Source: Aliivibrio sifiae
GTDB lineage: Bacteria; Pseudomonadota; Gammaproteobacteria; Enterobacterales; Vibrionaceae
DNA length: 64,000 bases
Assembly: GCF_002954715.1 (NCBI RefSeq)
Contig: NZ_MSCP01000001.1
Span: 708,252-772,251, forward strand
Direction: 5' to 3'
A program made the position numbers and the translations under genes. Within the stretch, counting starts at the first letter, position 1; every line of letters begins with the position of its first letter. The notes beneath the pieces are model-generated. The model was given only the letters and a program-made list of their open reading frames with translations, did not search any database and was not told the origin of the DNA. Positions 20,638-29,290 of the stretch are shown piece after piece.

Positions 20638-22164
20638 TTAAAGTAAAGCTGGGATGCCATATTGACCTTCAAGCATACCAACAGCAAGCATTGCAATGAA
20701 ACAAACAATTAATACGCCCGCAGGAATGATAATACGATCAGCAAAAGAAAGTTTCTTAGAACGCTCTTTGTCGCCAATTAACCCATTGTTATCTAACAAC
20801 ATTGCTAAAGCCCATGCAAGAACAGGGTTGGTTACAGCGGCTGCAAAAATACAAATACCTGCAGATTGAGAATCTTTAGTATCTTTGATCATCTGAACAC
20901 CAGCTTCAAGAAGAGGTAAGAATACACCAACTAATAAAGCAATACGCATTACTGGAGGCCATACCGCTACATCCATAGGGAAACCTAAGATTGCAATAAT
21001 GATACATAAAGAGCCTAGTAAAATTGCACCAGCAGGGATAGGACGCTTCGCTATCGCTGCAGGGATCATGTAGGTACCCCAAGAAGAAGTAATGTTACCA
21101 CCACCAACGGCTGTACCAACCATTTGGCGAATTGAACACATGGTCATAGTGTCATCCACATCCATCAATACTTTTTCAGTACGACGAGGGTAGTTTAGTT
21201 CTTGGAAGATACGGTGACCTAGGAAATCAGGTGACCACATTGCTACAGCAAGAATTGCAAACGGCAATGAAGCAATAAAGTGCTGTAAGTTTGGTAAGCC
21301 AAGCATCCAACCTTCAGTCGTTGAGCCCCACCAGTAAACTGGATTCAGGTTTGGTAGCCCCATTTCTGTTTCAAAAACCAAATCAAAACCAGCGCCAAAG
21401 ATAAGAGCAATGATTAAGCCGGTAAATGCACAAGCAGGGATCGCTAACCAACGTTTATTAACACGTGCTAATAAAGCATAAAGAACGATGTTTACAGCTA
21501 AAACCACTAAGCCAACATAACCCATACTACCTTTTGCAACATCAGCAGATTGTAGGCTTGTTGCCCAAGATTGGATTTCACCAATTTGACTCATTGCACC
21601 GGTAAAGCCTAAAAAGACAAGTAAACCGCCAGCAACCCCTTCAGAGGTTAAATTGACCAGTTTAGAGCCACCTTTAAAGTAGCTTAATAATAGACCAAAG
21701 ACACCCAAAAGAAGAGCAAGAGCAAGAGGGTGGGCACCGGCAAGAGCGATCGTACCGATTAGAGGTATCATTGGACCGTGGTTACCTGCAAGGTTAGCTC
21801 TAGGGTTAATAAAGCCAGATGCAAGAATACAGAATAATAGTGCAGGGATAAGCATTTCAACACGAGCTACTTCAATAGCAAACTCTTTGCCTAAGTTTAC
21901 GTGATCCCATGCTTGAGTTAGGCCATCAGCCCAAGACATCATTACCGCAGAATACATTGCGATAATACCAATTGTACCAGCTAAAGCAGGAACTAGATCT
22001 TCAAGTTCAAAACGGAAATCACGGCCTGGTAAATTCAAGCGAAAGCGACGTGGTTTCATGATTTGAAGTTCATGATCTAAATAATCTGAACGGCTATTGA
22101 ACTCAGAAGCTGGGCGATGTAGCTCGCTATAGCTTTTTTCGTTCTGATCTTTGTCTATAGACAT
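20638..22164 (-). CDS. Multi-pass membrane transporter, DUF3360-like (SLC26/NCS2 fold suspected)
   Basis: A membrane protein of about 508 residues with some 12-14 hydrophobic segments after a soluble N-terminal tail of about 55 residues. The start MSIDKDQ at 22164 is preferred because GAGGATTCT precedes it; a frame 14 codons longer lacks a good site. GNHGPMIPLIG near residue 130 and GGGNITSSWGTYMIPAAI near 365 look like substrate-binding motifs of anion or nucleobase permeases. It lies upstream of pflB where focA is often found, but is not a FocA homologue. The substrate is unknown. Confidence 0.75.
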   Translation of the reverse strand: MSIDKDQNEKSYSELHRPASEFNSRSDYLDHELQIMKPRRFRLNLPGRDFRFELEDLVPALAGTIGIIAMYSAVMMSWADGLTQAWDHVNLGKEFAIEVARVEMLIPALLFCILASGFINPRANLAGNHGPMIPLIGTIALAGAHPLALALLLGVFGLLLSYFKGGSKLVNLTSEGVAGGLLVFLGFTGAMSQIGEIQSWATSLQSADVAKGSMGYVGLVVLAVNIVLYALLARVNKRWLAIPACAFTGLIIALIFGAGFDLVFETEMGLPNLNPVYWWGSTTEGWMLGLPNLQHFIASLPFAILAVAMWSPDFLGHRIFQELNYPRRTEKVLMDVDDTMTMCSIRQMVGTAVGGGNITSSWGTYMIPAAIAKRPIPAGAILLGSLCIIIAILGFPMDVAVWPPVMRIALLVGVFLPLLEAGVQMIKDTKDSQSAGICIFAAAVTNPVLAWALAMLLDNNGLIGDKERSKKLSFADRIIIPAGVLIVCFIAMLAVGMLEGQYGIPALL

Positions 22165-22785
22165 AGAATCCTCATAATAAAATTTTAAAGTAAAATAAAG
22201 AGTCAATATATTAATAATATTGATAGGTGTTTCTTGTTATTTGGGCTGAGTGTAGCACATGAAAATTAAGCCAATGATTGATCTCGATCACTATATAATT
22301 GTATATGAAAGAAAACTACAAAATGAGACGGTTAATACTTTGGTATTATTATGTTAATGATGGTTTTGTTACTATTTTTTTCTTTTAATAACAGTCCTCT
22401 ACAGTGTTTTTGATGCATAATTAGAATGGTATCAACAATATTGAACTTGTTAACATTTCTTAATAAAAAGCAAATAATAGTCGTAATTCATTTACATGTA
22501 GTACGTGTAGTATGTGCTATATTCGTTGTATTTTAAGGATAAAAACCTAAATTTAAATGTTTCAATATTGTTAATTCATTAGTGAATATAAATATTAGAA
22601 TTAAGTTGATAAGTGCGTAAAATCTATTTTTATTTGAATTAAAATTCTTCATTCATTTGGATTATGTTTACCGCTCATGCTTTGGTTAATAAATTGTTGC
22701 TTGTGATAATTTTGAGTGTTAAATTCTAAGAATAAAGAGAAAAGCAAACGATTAATGTGTGATTGAAATTAGGAGTATATGGCGC
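22165..22785. promoter_or_regulatory. Divergent AT-rich gap upstream of the transporter and the amino acid ABC operon
   Basis: About 620 bp without a plausible gene. It must contain the promoters of both divergent transcripts. A repetitive GTAGTACGTGTAGTATGTG stretch lies near 22500. Nothing else was recognised. Confidence 0.4.
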
Positions 22786-23556
22786 ATGAAGGATGCAGTC
22801 GCGCTAGAAGTAAAAGATTTACACAAGCATTTTGGACAAAATGAAGTGCTAAAAGGTATTTCATTAGAAGCCAATAAAGGTGATGTAATCTCTATTATTG
22901 GATCATCAGGCTCAGGTAAGAGTACTTTCCTGCGTTGTATTAATTTACTTGAAACACCAACAAAGGGTGAAATTTGGGTAAATGGTGAACTCATTGAAAT
23001 GAAAAATAATCGTCGAGGTGAGTCAATTCCTGCGAATGAAAAACAAGTTCAACGAATTAGATCTCGTTTAGCGATGGTTTTCCAAGGTTTTAATCTTTGG
23101 TCTCACATGACGGTCTTACAGAATGTGATTGAAGCACCTGTACATGTATTAGGTATGCCAAAAGCAGAAGCGATTGAAAAAGCGGAGCAAATATTAAAGC
23201 AAGTTGGGTTGTATGAACGTAGGGATTATTATCCTGGACATTTGTCTGGGGGACAACAACAACGTGCAGCTATTGCTCGTGCATTAGCTGTCGATCCTGA
23301 AGTGATGTTATTTGATGAACCAACTTCAGCACTTGACCCTGAGCTAGTTGGGGAAGTGTTAGGTGTAATGAGAGATCTCGCTGAAGATGGTCGCACTATG
23401 TTAGTTGTAACTCATGAGATGGCATTTGCTCGAGACGTATCAAATCATGTGATGTTTTTGCATCAGGGGTTAGTTGAAGAGCAGGGAGACCCTGCAAAGC
23501 TTTTTACTAATCCGGAATCAGAAAGACTGCAACAGTTTATTTCATCCATTTATTAG
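22786..23556 (+). CDS. Basic amino acid ABC transporter ATPase (HisP/ArtP-like)
   Basis: A 256-residue ABC ATPase of the polar amino acid family. Walker A is GSSGSGKST, the Q-loop is VFQGFNLW, the signature is LSGGQQQR and Walker B is VMLFDEP. The ATG at 22786 is used because AGGAG lies 10 bases upstream; an extension to 22759 is unsupported. It heads an operon ordered ATPase, binding protein, permease, permease, and powers uptake of arginine, lysine or histidine-type substrates; the exact specificity is not readable. Confidence 0.9.
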   Translation: MKDAVALEVKDLHKHFGQNEVLKGISLEANKGDVISIIGSSGSGKSTFLRCINLLETPTKGEIWVNGELIEMKNNRRGESIPANEKQVQRIRSRLAMVFQGFNLWSHMTVLQNVIEAPVHVLGMPKAEAIEKAEQILKQVGLYERRDYYPGHLSGGQQQRAAIARALAVDPEVMLFDEPTSALDPELVGEVLGVMRDLAEDGRTMLVVTHEMAFARDVSNHVMFLHQGLVEEQGDPAKLFTNPESERLQQFISSIY

Positions 23557-23635
23557 ATTGATGAAATGAGTTCCACCGAAACACAACAAAGTAAATATGG
23601 ATAAGAATAATTAAATTAGTTACAGGAGCAAGGAA

Positions 23636-24412
23636 ATGAAAAAGTGGTTATTAGCAGCAATTGTTGCATCTACGGCCGTAACTGGCGCAGCTCAAGCAAA
23701 AGAATGGAAGCAAATCCGATTTGGCATTGAAGGGGCTTATCCTCCTTTTAGTTGGACAGAACCTTCAGGTGAACTAAAAGGTTTTGATGTTGATATTGCA
23801 AACGCACTGTGTCAAGAGATGGAAGCTCGCTGTAAAATTGTGGCTCAAGATTGGGATGGCATCATTCCATCACTGCTTGCTCGTAAGTACGATGCAATTA
23901 TTGCAGCGATGTCGATTACAGAAGAGCGTAAAAAGAAAATTGATTTTACTGAGAAATACGCACTGATCCCAAATAAGTTTGTTGCTAAAAAAGGAACAGA
24001 ACTAGTAATGACAAAAGAGGGTCTTAAAGGTGTAACTGTTGGTGTTCAACGCGCAACAACGCATGATAAATACTTAACAGATAATTTTGGTAAAGGCGTT
24101 GATCTTAAACGTTACGGGTCATTTGATGAAGCATACCTCGATCTTAAAGCTGGCCGTATTGATACTGTTCTTGGTGATGCATCAGCACTTGAAGAAGGTT
24201 TGTTAAATAAGCCAGGCGGTAAAGAGTATGAGTTTGTTGGCCCATCATTAACTGATCCTAAATGGTTTGGTGATGGCTTTGGCATTGCAACTCGCAAGCA
24301 AGATAAAGATTTAACTAACCAATTAAATGCAGCAATTGATTCATTACGTGAAAAAGGTATCTATCAAGAGATTGCCGCTAAATACTTTAATTATGATGTT
24401 TATGGTGAATAA
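23636..24412 (+). CDS. Periplasmic basic amino acid-binding protein (ArgT/HisJ-like)
   Basis: A 258-residue SBP family 3 protein with a cleavable signal peptide (cut after AAQA, near residue 21). Family motifs include FGIEGAYPPFSW, GFDVDIANALC and DGIIPSLLARKYDAIIAAM, which forms part of the ligand cleft. It delivers ligand to the two permeases downstream. The length and the GAYPPF segment are closer to ArgT/HisJ than to glutamine-binding proteins. Confidence 0.9.
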   Translation: MKKWLLAAIVASTAVTGAAQAKEWKQIRFGIEGAYPPFSWTEPSGELKGFDVDIANALCQEMEARCKIVAQDWDGIIPSLLARKYDAIIAAMSITEERKKKIDFTEKYALIPNKFVAKKGTELVMTKEGLKGVTVGVQRATTHDKYLTDNFGKGVDLKRYGSFDEAYLDLKAGRIDTVLGDASALEEGLLNKPGGKEYEFVGPSLTDPKWFGDGFGIATRKQDKDLTNQLNAAIDSLREKGIYQEIAAKYFNYDVYGE

Positions 24413-24550
24413 ACATTAGAATTAATTATTAAAGGGAGGGGACACACTCGGTGTCTCTTCCATTATTTCTAATAGTCATACTTACCCCAATATATATCGA
24501 GTAAGTCTTATGTATTGGAGTGGGTATTAAAGTGAAAGCTTGGAAGCAGT

Positions 24551-25291
24551 ATGTTAGATTTACAAGGATATGAATCCTCCATCCTAGAGGGGGCAATAGT
24601 GACGCTGCAAGTGGCTCTATTATCTCTGATCTTAGCGGTATTCTTAGGTTTACTCGGAGCATTGGCTAAAATGGCTCCTTATCGTTGGGCAAGGTCAATC
24701 GCAACCGTATATACAACGGTTGTTCGTGGTATCCCCGATCTTGTGTTAATGATGTTGTTATTTTTTGGCGGTCAGATGCTGCTTAACAACGGGTTGTACG
24801 CAACGAATGAGTGGATTAATGAGTGGATGACTAACTCTAATCCTGAGCATGAATGGTTTTCTTACCTTCCAGATTACATTGAAATTAGCCCGTTTATCGC
24901 TGGTGTCTTAACTATTGGGTTTATCTTTGGTGCATATATGGCTGAAACTTTCCGCGGTGCAATAATGGCAGTAGATCGCGGTGAAATGGAAGCCGCAAAA
25001 GCTTATGGGATGAGTGGTGCGATGGCTTTTCGTCGTATTTTGTTCCCACAAATGATCAGACATGCATTACCAGGATTTGGTAATAATTGGTTAGTGTTAT
25101 TAAAAACAACCGCATTAGTGTCGATTATTGGTTTGGAGGATATGGTACGAGTGAGTTCAATGGCAGCAGGCACTACAAAAATGCCATTTACGTTTTATAT
25201 GACTGTTGCGTGTATTTTCTTGTTATTCACTGCCGTTTCGACAGGCGCGTTAAAGCTAGTCGAGCGTAAATTTAGTATTCATACGAGGTAA
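24551..25291 (+). CDS. Amino acid ABC transporter permease (HisQ-like)
   Basis: A 246-residue inner-membrane permease with five or so spans. The EAA loop is EAAKAYGMSGAMAFRRILFP (about 153-172). It forms a heterodimer with the following permease. The start at 24551 has GGAAG upstream. The next gene begins 2 bp after its stop. Confidence 0.9.
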   Translation: MLDLQGYESSILEGAIVTLQVALLSLILAVFLGLLGALAKMAPYRWARSIATVYTTVVRGIPDLVLMMLLFFGGQMLLNNGLYATNEWINEWMTNSNPEHEWFSYLPDYIEISPFIAGVLTIGFIFGAYMAETFRGAIMAVDRGEMEAAKAYGMSGAMAFRRILFPQMIRHALPGFGNNWLVLLKTTALVSIIGLEDMVRVSSMAAGTTKMPFTFYMTVACIFLLFTAVSTGALKLVERKFSIHTR

Positions 25292-25293
25292 GC

Positions 25294-25970
25294 ATGGATT
25301 TTTCAATTATTATTGAGAGCCTACCTGTTTATTTAGAAGGGCTTTGGACTACGGTTTGGTTGGTTGCGCTTTCTTTAGTTATTGGTTTGTGTATTGCTGT
25401 GCCTTCTGCGATAGCAAGGAATAGCACTAATCCATTAATTTGGGTGCCTGCTTGGGCTTATATTTATTTCTTCCGAGGAACGCCTTTACTGATCCAGTTG
25501 TACCTTATTTATTATGGGATGGATCAATTTTATCCAGTAAAAGACACCGTATGGGAGCATGCCTCTTTCTGTGCTTTGGTTGCTTTTGCATTAAATACAG
25601 GCGCATATACATCTGAAATTGTTCGTGGTTCAATCAATGGATTACCACAAGGTGAAATTGAAGCTGCTAAGGCTTATGGTATGAGTCAATTTCAAACTTA
25701 TAAACGCATTATTTTACCAAGTGCTTTACGTAGAGCATTGCCAGCATACAGTAATGAAGTGATTTTCATGTTACACGGTTCTGCAATCGCTGGGATTGTC
25801 ACTTTAATGGATTAACTGGAGCCGCTCGATTAGTTAATTCTCGTTATTATGCTCCTTTTGAATCGTATATAGCAGCTGGTCTGTTTTACATGTGTCTAAC
25901 TTTTATTATTATTTTTATATTTAAGCAGCTCGAAACACGAATGCTTAGATTTATGAGGCCATTAAGTTAA
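25294..25970 (+). pseudogene. Amino acid ABC permease (HisM-like), frameshifted near 25812
   Basis: The first frame gives 173 residues ending LHGSAIAGIVTLMD at a TAA (25813-25815). The missing C-terminus (TGAARLVNSRYYAPFESY and a last membrane span, ending at 25970) continues at once in another frame. Inserting a single base after the GAT codon restores an uninterrupted HisM-type protein of about 225 residues. The EAA loop (EAAKAYGMSQFQTYKRI) is intact. It is either a recent inactivating deletion or a sequencing error; no decay is seen elsewhere in the operon. Confidence 0.85.
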
Positions 25971-25990
25971 CTGGCTTTTAAGTACTAATC

Positions 25991-26019
25991 AAAAAGAGCA
26001 CTGAATGTGCTCTTTTTTT
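25991..26019 (+). terminator. Terminator of the amino acid ABC operon
   Basis: The arms AAAAAGAGCAC and GTGCTCTTTTT surround a 5-base loop, with extra T residues following. Confidence 0.9.
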
Positions 26020-26074
26020 GTTAAGATTCATTCGAACAAGTAGGTGGTCAGCTTAGGCTCTTGAGGAGATTGTT

Positions 26075-26194
26075 ATGAAGTTATCATTTTTATTGATAAG
26101 GCTAGTAAAGTTAGTCGTTATTTGCGCATTCTTTTTGAGTCTTTTTGATTTCATTGAGCATGGTGAAATACTTTGGTTCCAACGTTGGTTCTAA
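26075..26194 (+). CDS. Small membrane peptide, 39 residues
   Basis: ATG at 26075 is preceded by GAGGAG at ideal spacing and reads 39 codons to TAA at 26194. The peptide begins MKLSFLLIRLVKLVVICAFF and is followed by an amphipathic end with three aromatic residues, so it should insert once in the membrane. It sits as a unit between two terminators of nearly identical sequence, supporting a real independently transcribed gene. Function unknown. Confidence 0.6.
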   Translation: MKLSFLLIRLVKLVVICAFFLSLFDFIEHGEILWFQRWF

Positions 26195-26204
26195 TTGTAA
26201 TGAT

Positions 26205-26237
26205 AAAAAAAAGAGCACTTTTATGTGCTCTTTTTTT
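26205..26237 (+). terminator. Terminator after the 39-residue peptide gene
   Basis: GAGCAC/GTGCTC arms are flanked by A-run and T-run on both sides, so it can work for this gene and for the convergent grxB. The stem is nearly identical to the terminator at 25991. Confidence 0.85.
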
Positions 26238-26264
26238 ACCTTATAACCACTAATTAAATTAATG

Positions 26265-26915
26265 TTATACAGCGACATCTAAATATAGATTTACACCTGT
26301 TAGTTCATTAATCTCTTCTAGATAGTTTTTCAGATGAGGTGGGAAATCTAATCCTTTTACGACGGTTAGGTTACGTAGGAATGGGAAAAAATTGACATCA
26401 TCCCAAGTGATCTTATTGCCTTTTTCTGATGGTAAAGTAATGAAATTAACGTTAACTAAAAGAGGTTTTAACGACTTAATGTATTCATCACTTTGAGCAA
26501 GAGCCTCTTTAAAACTCATTTCAATAAATGCTTCTTTTTTCTCTGTAAACCACGTTACTGCTTCAGGACGCTCAAATTCAGGTAGCTCAAATTGAGTCCA
26601 ACGAGGGAAGGTTAATTTATTAAATAAGGGGCGGGCATTACTTAGCCACTCTGAGATATCGTCAGCGTGAGTGCCTTTCTCTATGACAGGATGGTGATCG
26701 ATCTCATCGAGATATTTTGCAATATCAAGACTTTCAGCCATATAGTTGCCATCGTCTTTTTCTAGAATAGGTACCATGTTTGCGCCTACCATTTCGATAC
26801 GTGTATCGACATCATCATTTTGAAGATAAGTAAATTCAACAGGAAGCTTTTTTATTCCTGCGACCATTTTTGCTTTCATGCAAAATGGACAGTGGTCAAA
26901 GATGAATAATTTCAT
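26265..26915 (-). CDS. grxB: Glutaredoxin 2
   Basis: A 216-residue glutaredoxin of the GST-like type: an N-terminal thioredoxin fold with active-site CPFC (residues 9-12) and a helical C-terminal domain. It reduces disulphides with glutathione in the cytoplasm. The length matches E. coli Grx2 (215). It is a single gene with a T-rich terminator region downstream. Confidence 0.93.
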   Translation of the reverse strand: MKLFIFDHCPFCMKAKMVAGIKKLPVEFTYLQNDDVDTRIEMVGANMVPILEKDDGNYMAESLDIAKYLDEIDHHPVIEKGTHADDISEWLSNARPLFNKLTFPRWTQFELPEFERPEAVTWFTEKKEAFIEMSFKEALAQSDEYIKSLKPLLVNVNFITLPSEKGNKITWDDVNFFPFLRNLTVVKGLDFPPHLKNYLEEINELTGVNLYLDVAV

Positions 26916-27036
26916 TGTATTTCCTCAATAACACGAGTCTAAATAAGGTTTAGCCTATATGTAGATCATTAAAATAGAGTATTTAATGAGTATCGTAGCA
27001 AACTTATTTTTATTCGTAACAATAACATAATAAAAA

Positions 27037-27066
27037 AGCTCTCCCCTTAAATTGAGATGAGAGCTT
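27037..27066 (-). terminator. Terminator after xthA
   Basis: Arms AAGCTCTC and GAGAGCTT, followed by TTTTTTA on the minus strand. Confidence 0.8.
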
Positions 27067-27070
27067 ATTA

Positions 27071-27877
27071 TTATTTAAATGTAGACCAGATTGGTGCGTG
27101 ATCAGAAGGTTTTTCAATGCCACGTAGTTCGTAGTCAATTCCCGCCTCAGTACACTTAACTGCGAGTGTTGGCGTAGCCATTACAACATCAATACGAAGG
27201 CCACGATTATCAACAAAGCCTTTTGAGCGATAATCAAACCAAGAGAATTGGTCGGTTACTTCTGGATGAAGGTTACGGAAGGTATCTTCAAATCCCCAAT
27301 CTTTTAATGTTTGTAGCCATTCACGCTCTTCTGGCTGGAATGAGCATTTACCCGTTCTTAACCAACGTTTCGCATTTGGTTCACCAATACCAATATCTAA
27401 ATCAATAGGGCTGATATTAATGTCACCCATGATAATGAGTTCTTCATCACTGTTATGATGAGAGTTTAGATGAGTCATTAGATCTTTATAGAACTGACGT
27501 TTGTATGGGAATTTAGTTTCATGCTTAATGCTATCACCCTGTGGGAAATACCCATTCATAACGGTGAACTGTGAACCATCTTCACGCTGATGTGTCGTCA
27601 TGATCATGCGTTTTTGATGTTCTTCGGTATCCGTATCAAAACCATATTGAACAGAAATAGGCTCTTCTTTACATAGCATAGCAACACCGTAATGTGCTTT
27701 TTGTCCATGGAAGTAGACTTTATAGCCCATTGCTTCGACAGCTTCGACAGGGAACATTTCGTTATGTACTTTGATCTCTTGAAGACCGATAACGTCTGGG
27801 TTGTGCTTATCAATGATAGCTTGAAGTTGATGAAGGCGAGCACGAAGGCCATTTATGTTGAAGCTGATTACTTTCAT
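27071..27877 (-). CDS. xthA: Exodeoxyribonuclease III
   Basis: A 268-residue endonuclease/exonuclease/phosphatase-fold enzyme that cleaves abasic sites and degrades one strand of duplex DNA in base excision repair. Motifs are [14 protein letters not shown] at the start, LQEIKV near 33, [10 protein letters not shown] near 151 and SDHAPIW near the C-terminus. The prophage has integrated exactly at its start codon: the coding sequence is intact, but everything upstream of the ATG is now phage DNA, including a substitute AAGGAA ribosome binding site. Transcription runs in the same direction as the integrase 88 bp upstream. Confidence 0.96.
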   Translation of the reverse strand: MKVISFNINGLRARLHQLQAIIDKHNPDVIGLQEIKVHNEMFPVEAVEAMGYKVYFHGQKAHYGVAMLCKEEPISVQYGFDTDTEEHQKRMIMTTHQREDGSQFTVMNGYFPQGDSIKHETKFPYKRQFYKDLMTHLNSHHNSDEELIIMGDINISPIDLDIGIGEPNAKRWLRTGKCSFQPEEREWLQTLKDWGFEDTFRNLHPEVTDQFSWFDYRSKGFVDNRGLRIDVVMATPTLAVKCTEAGIDYELRGIEKPSDHAPIWSTFK

Positions 27878-27878
27878 T
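27861..27878. other. attL core (18-bp direct repeat)
   Basis: AAGCTGATTACTTTCATT is identical to 63548-63565. On the minus strand it is the first six codons of xthA plus the base before the ATG. The adjacent CCTTGTTTT is also shared with the right end. Confidence 0.92.
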
Positions 27879-27965
27879 GTTTTCTAGATTCCTTGTTTTA
27901 TATAGGGTTTCGTTATTTTTCAATGTGTTAGTTATGTGAGTAAAACTAAATAAGGGTAATGAAAA

Positions 27966-29039
27966 CTAATGGTTGTTAACCGCTGCCGCCACTTTGTCGC
28001 CATATTTTATGTCGTACTTGGTGGCATTTAATGGGTTTAACGAAACCGCATCATTTAGGTGATCAGGTGCAAAATGTGAATAAGCCATTGTTTGCTTAAT
28101 ATCCTGATGACCGAGGATTTTCTGTAATACCAAGATATTACCACCATTCATCATAAAATGGCTCGCAAAAGTATGTCTCAAAACGTGAGTCGATTGTCCT
28201 TTGGGTAAATCTGGTAATGCCAAGGTTAGCCATTTATGAACAACACCATAGCCACAGGTAAAAACTCGGCCAGAAGTCGGTTGATAAAGCTCATCATATA
28301 ATTCTTTAGAAATGGGAATAGTGCGGTTTCGTTTCCCCTTAGTATTAATGTACGTGATCTTATACTCAGATAATTGAGAGCCTTGAAGACTTACCGCTTC
28401 CATAATTCGCGCACCAGTGGATAAGCAAATTTTGATAATAGAAGAGAGCTGATCACCAATAGGGCTTTTTGATACAAACAAAAGCAAATCATCAATCTGA
28501 GCTTTAGATAAAAAAGTGAGTTCACTTTCACCTGTTTTAATCTTCTTTATTCCCAGCATTGGGTTTGGGTAATCCCATTCTTTAATTTCAATTAAATGGT
28601 TAAACACACCTTGAAGAGAGAGCTGGTCAAAGTTATGTGAGGCTGGTGAAAGTTCACCGCCGCTTCGTCCTGTTCCTCGGCCTCGTGTTTTTCTATTTGC
28701 GCGATAATGAACAAAATCAGTCGGTGTTAAACGTAAAGCGATTGGGTCGTTCAGTTCTTCACATACCATCATTAACCGGCGATAAGTAGTCACGCCTGAG
28801 CGTAAATGCTTACCATGTAAATTAAACCAAAGCGTTAGCAACTCAGAAAGAGGGCGTTTGTCTTCTTTTGCACCAAGCCATGGTTTGTCATCAATAGTTT
28901 TCATCGTGAAGGTTTCAAATGCGGTTGCTTCTCCTTTTGTTGCAAAGCGTTTACGGATCCGTTTACCTTCTCGGCCCGTTGGATAGCATTCACAAATCCA
29001 AGGTTTCTTACTTCCATCTTTTAAATTACGTACTGACAC
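27966..29039 (-). CDS. int: Phage integrase (tyrosine recombinase)
   Basis: A 357-residue P2/HP1-type integrase. The N-terminal arm-binding part begins MSVRNLKDGSKKPW. The catalytic residues are visible: R in STGARIMEA, the HVLRH motif (H-x-x-R), H in ILGHQ and the nucleophile Y in TMAYSHF. The start is a GTG at 29039; an overlapping ATG two bases upstream is out of frame. The gene is read toward attL and xthA. A near-consensus LexA box lies 18-33 bp upstream. Its last codons contain candidate arm-type repeats. Confidence 0.95.
   Translation of the reverse strand: MSVRNLKDGSKKPWICECYPTGREGKRIRKRFATKGEATAFETFTMKTIDDKPWLGAKEDKRPLSELLTLWFNLHGKHLRSGVTTYRRLMMVCEELNDPIALRLTPTDFVHYRANRKTRGRGTGRSGGELSPASHNFDQLSLQGVFNHLIEIKEWDYPNPMLGIKKIKTGESELTFLSKAQIDDLLLFVSKSPIGDQLSSIIKICLSTGARIMEAVSLQGSQLSEYKITYINTKGKRNRTIPISKELYDELYQPTSGRVFTCGYGVVHKWLTLALPDLPKGQSTHVLRHTFASHFMMNGGNILVLQKILGHQDIKQTMAYSHFAPDHLNDAVSLNPLNATKYDIKYGDKVAAAVNNH
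27983..28005. repeat. Paired CGCCA repeats, candidate integrase arm site (left)
   Basis: Two CGCCA units start 11 bp apart, one DNA turn, about 105 bp inside attL. They match the pair at 63467-63489 at roughly 16-17 of 23 positions. Here they overlap the 3' end of int. Confidence 0.5.
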
Positions 29040-29290
29040 ATTAAATACCGATAAATATGTATATATATACAGTAATGCGATTATTGAGAATCTTCAATGT
29101 TTAAATTTGATGTTATATACATTGATCTTAGATGTTCTACTTAATAGGTATTTAATACAAATAACGTGCACTTCATCACGAATTTATTCTTTATGAGTGG
29201 AATTTTCAATTAATCACATTATGTAGTTAGGCGATACCTAATTAACTCTTGTAGAATAATCTGTAACTGACTCATGTATAGGTAAAAGAT
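29040..29290. promoter_or_regulatory. Divergent regulatory gap between int and the cargo island
   Basis: The gap contains a near-consensus SOS box at 29057-29072 (ATGT-N8-ACAG, one mismatch to CTGT) beside int, and a small palindrome TTAGG-N5-CCTAA at 29227-29241, 50 bp before the first cargo gene, as a candidate operator. No ORF is supported. Confidence 0.45.
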
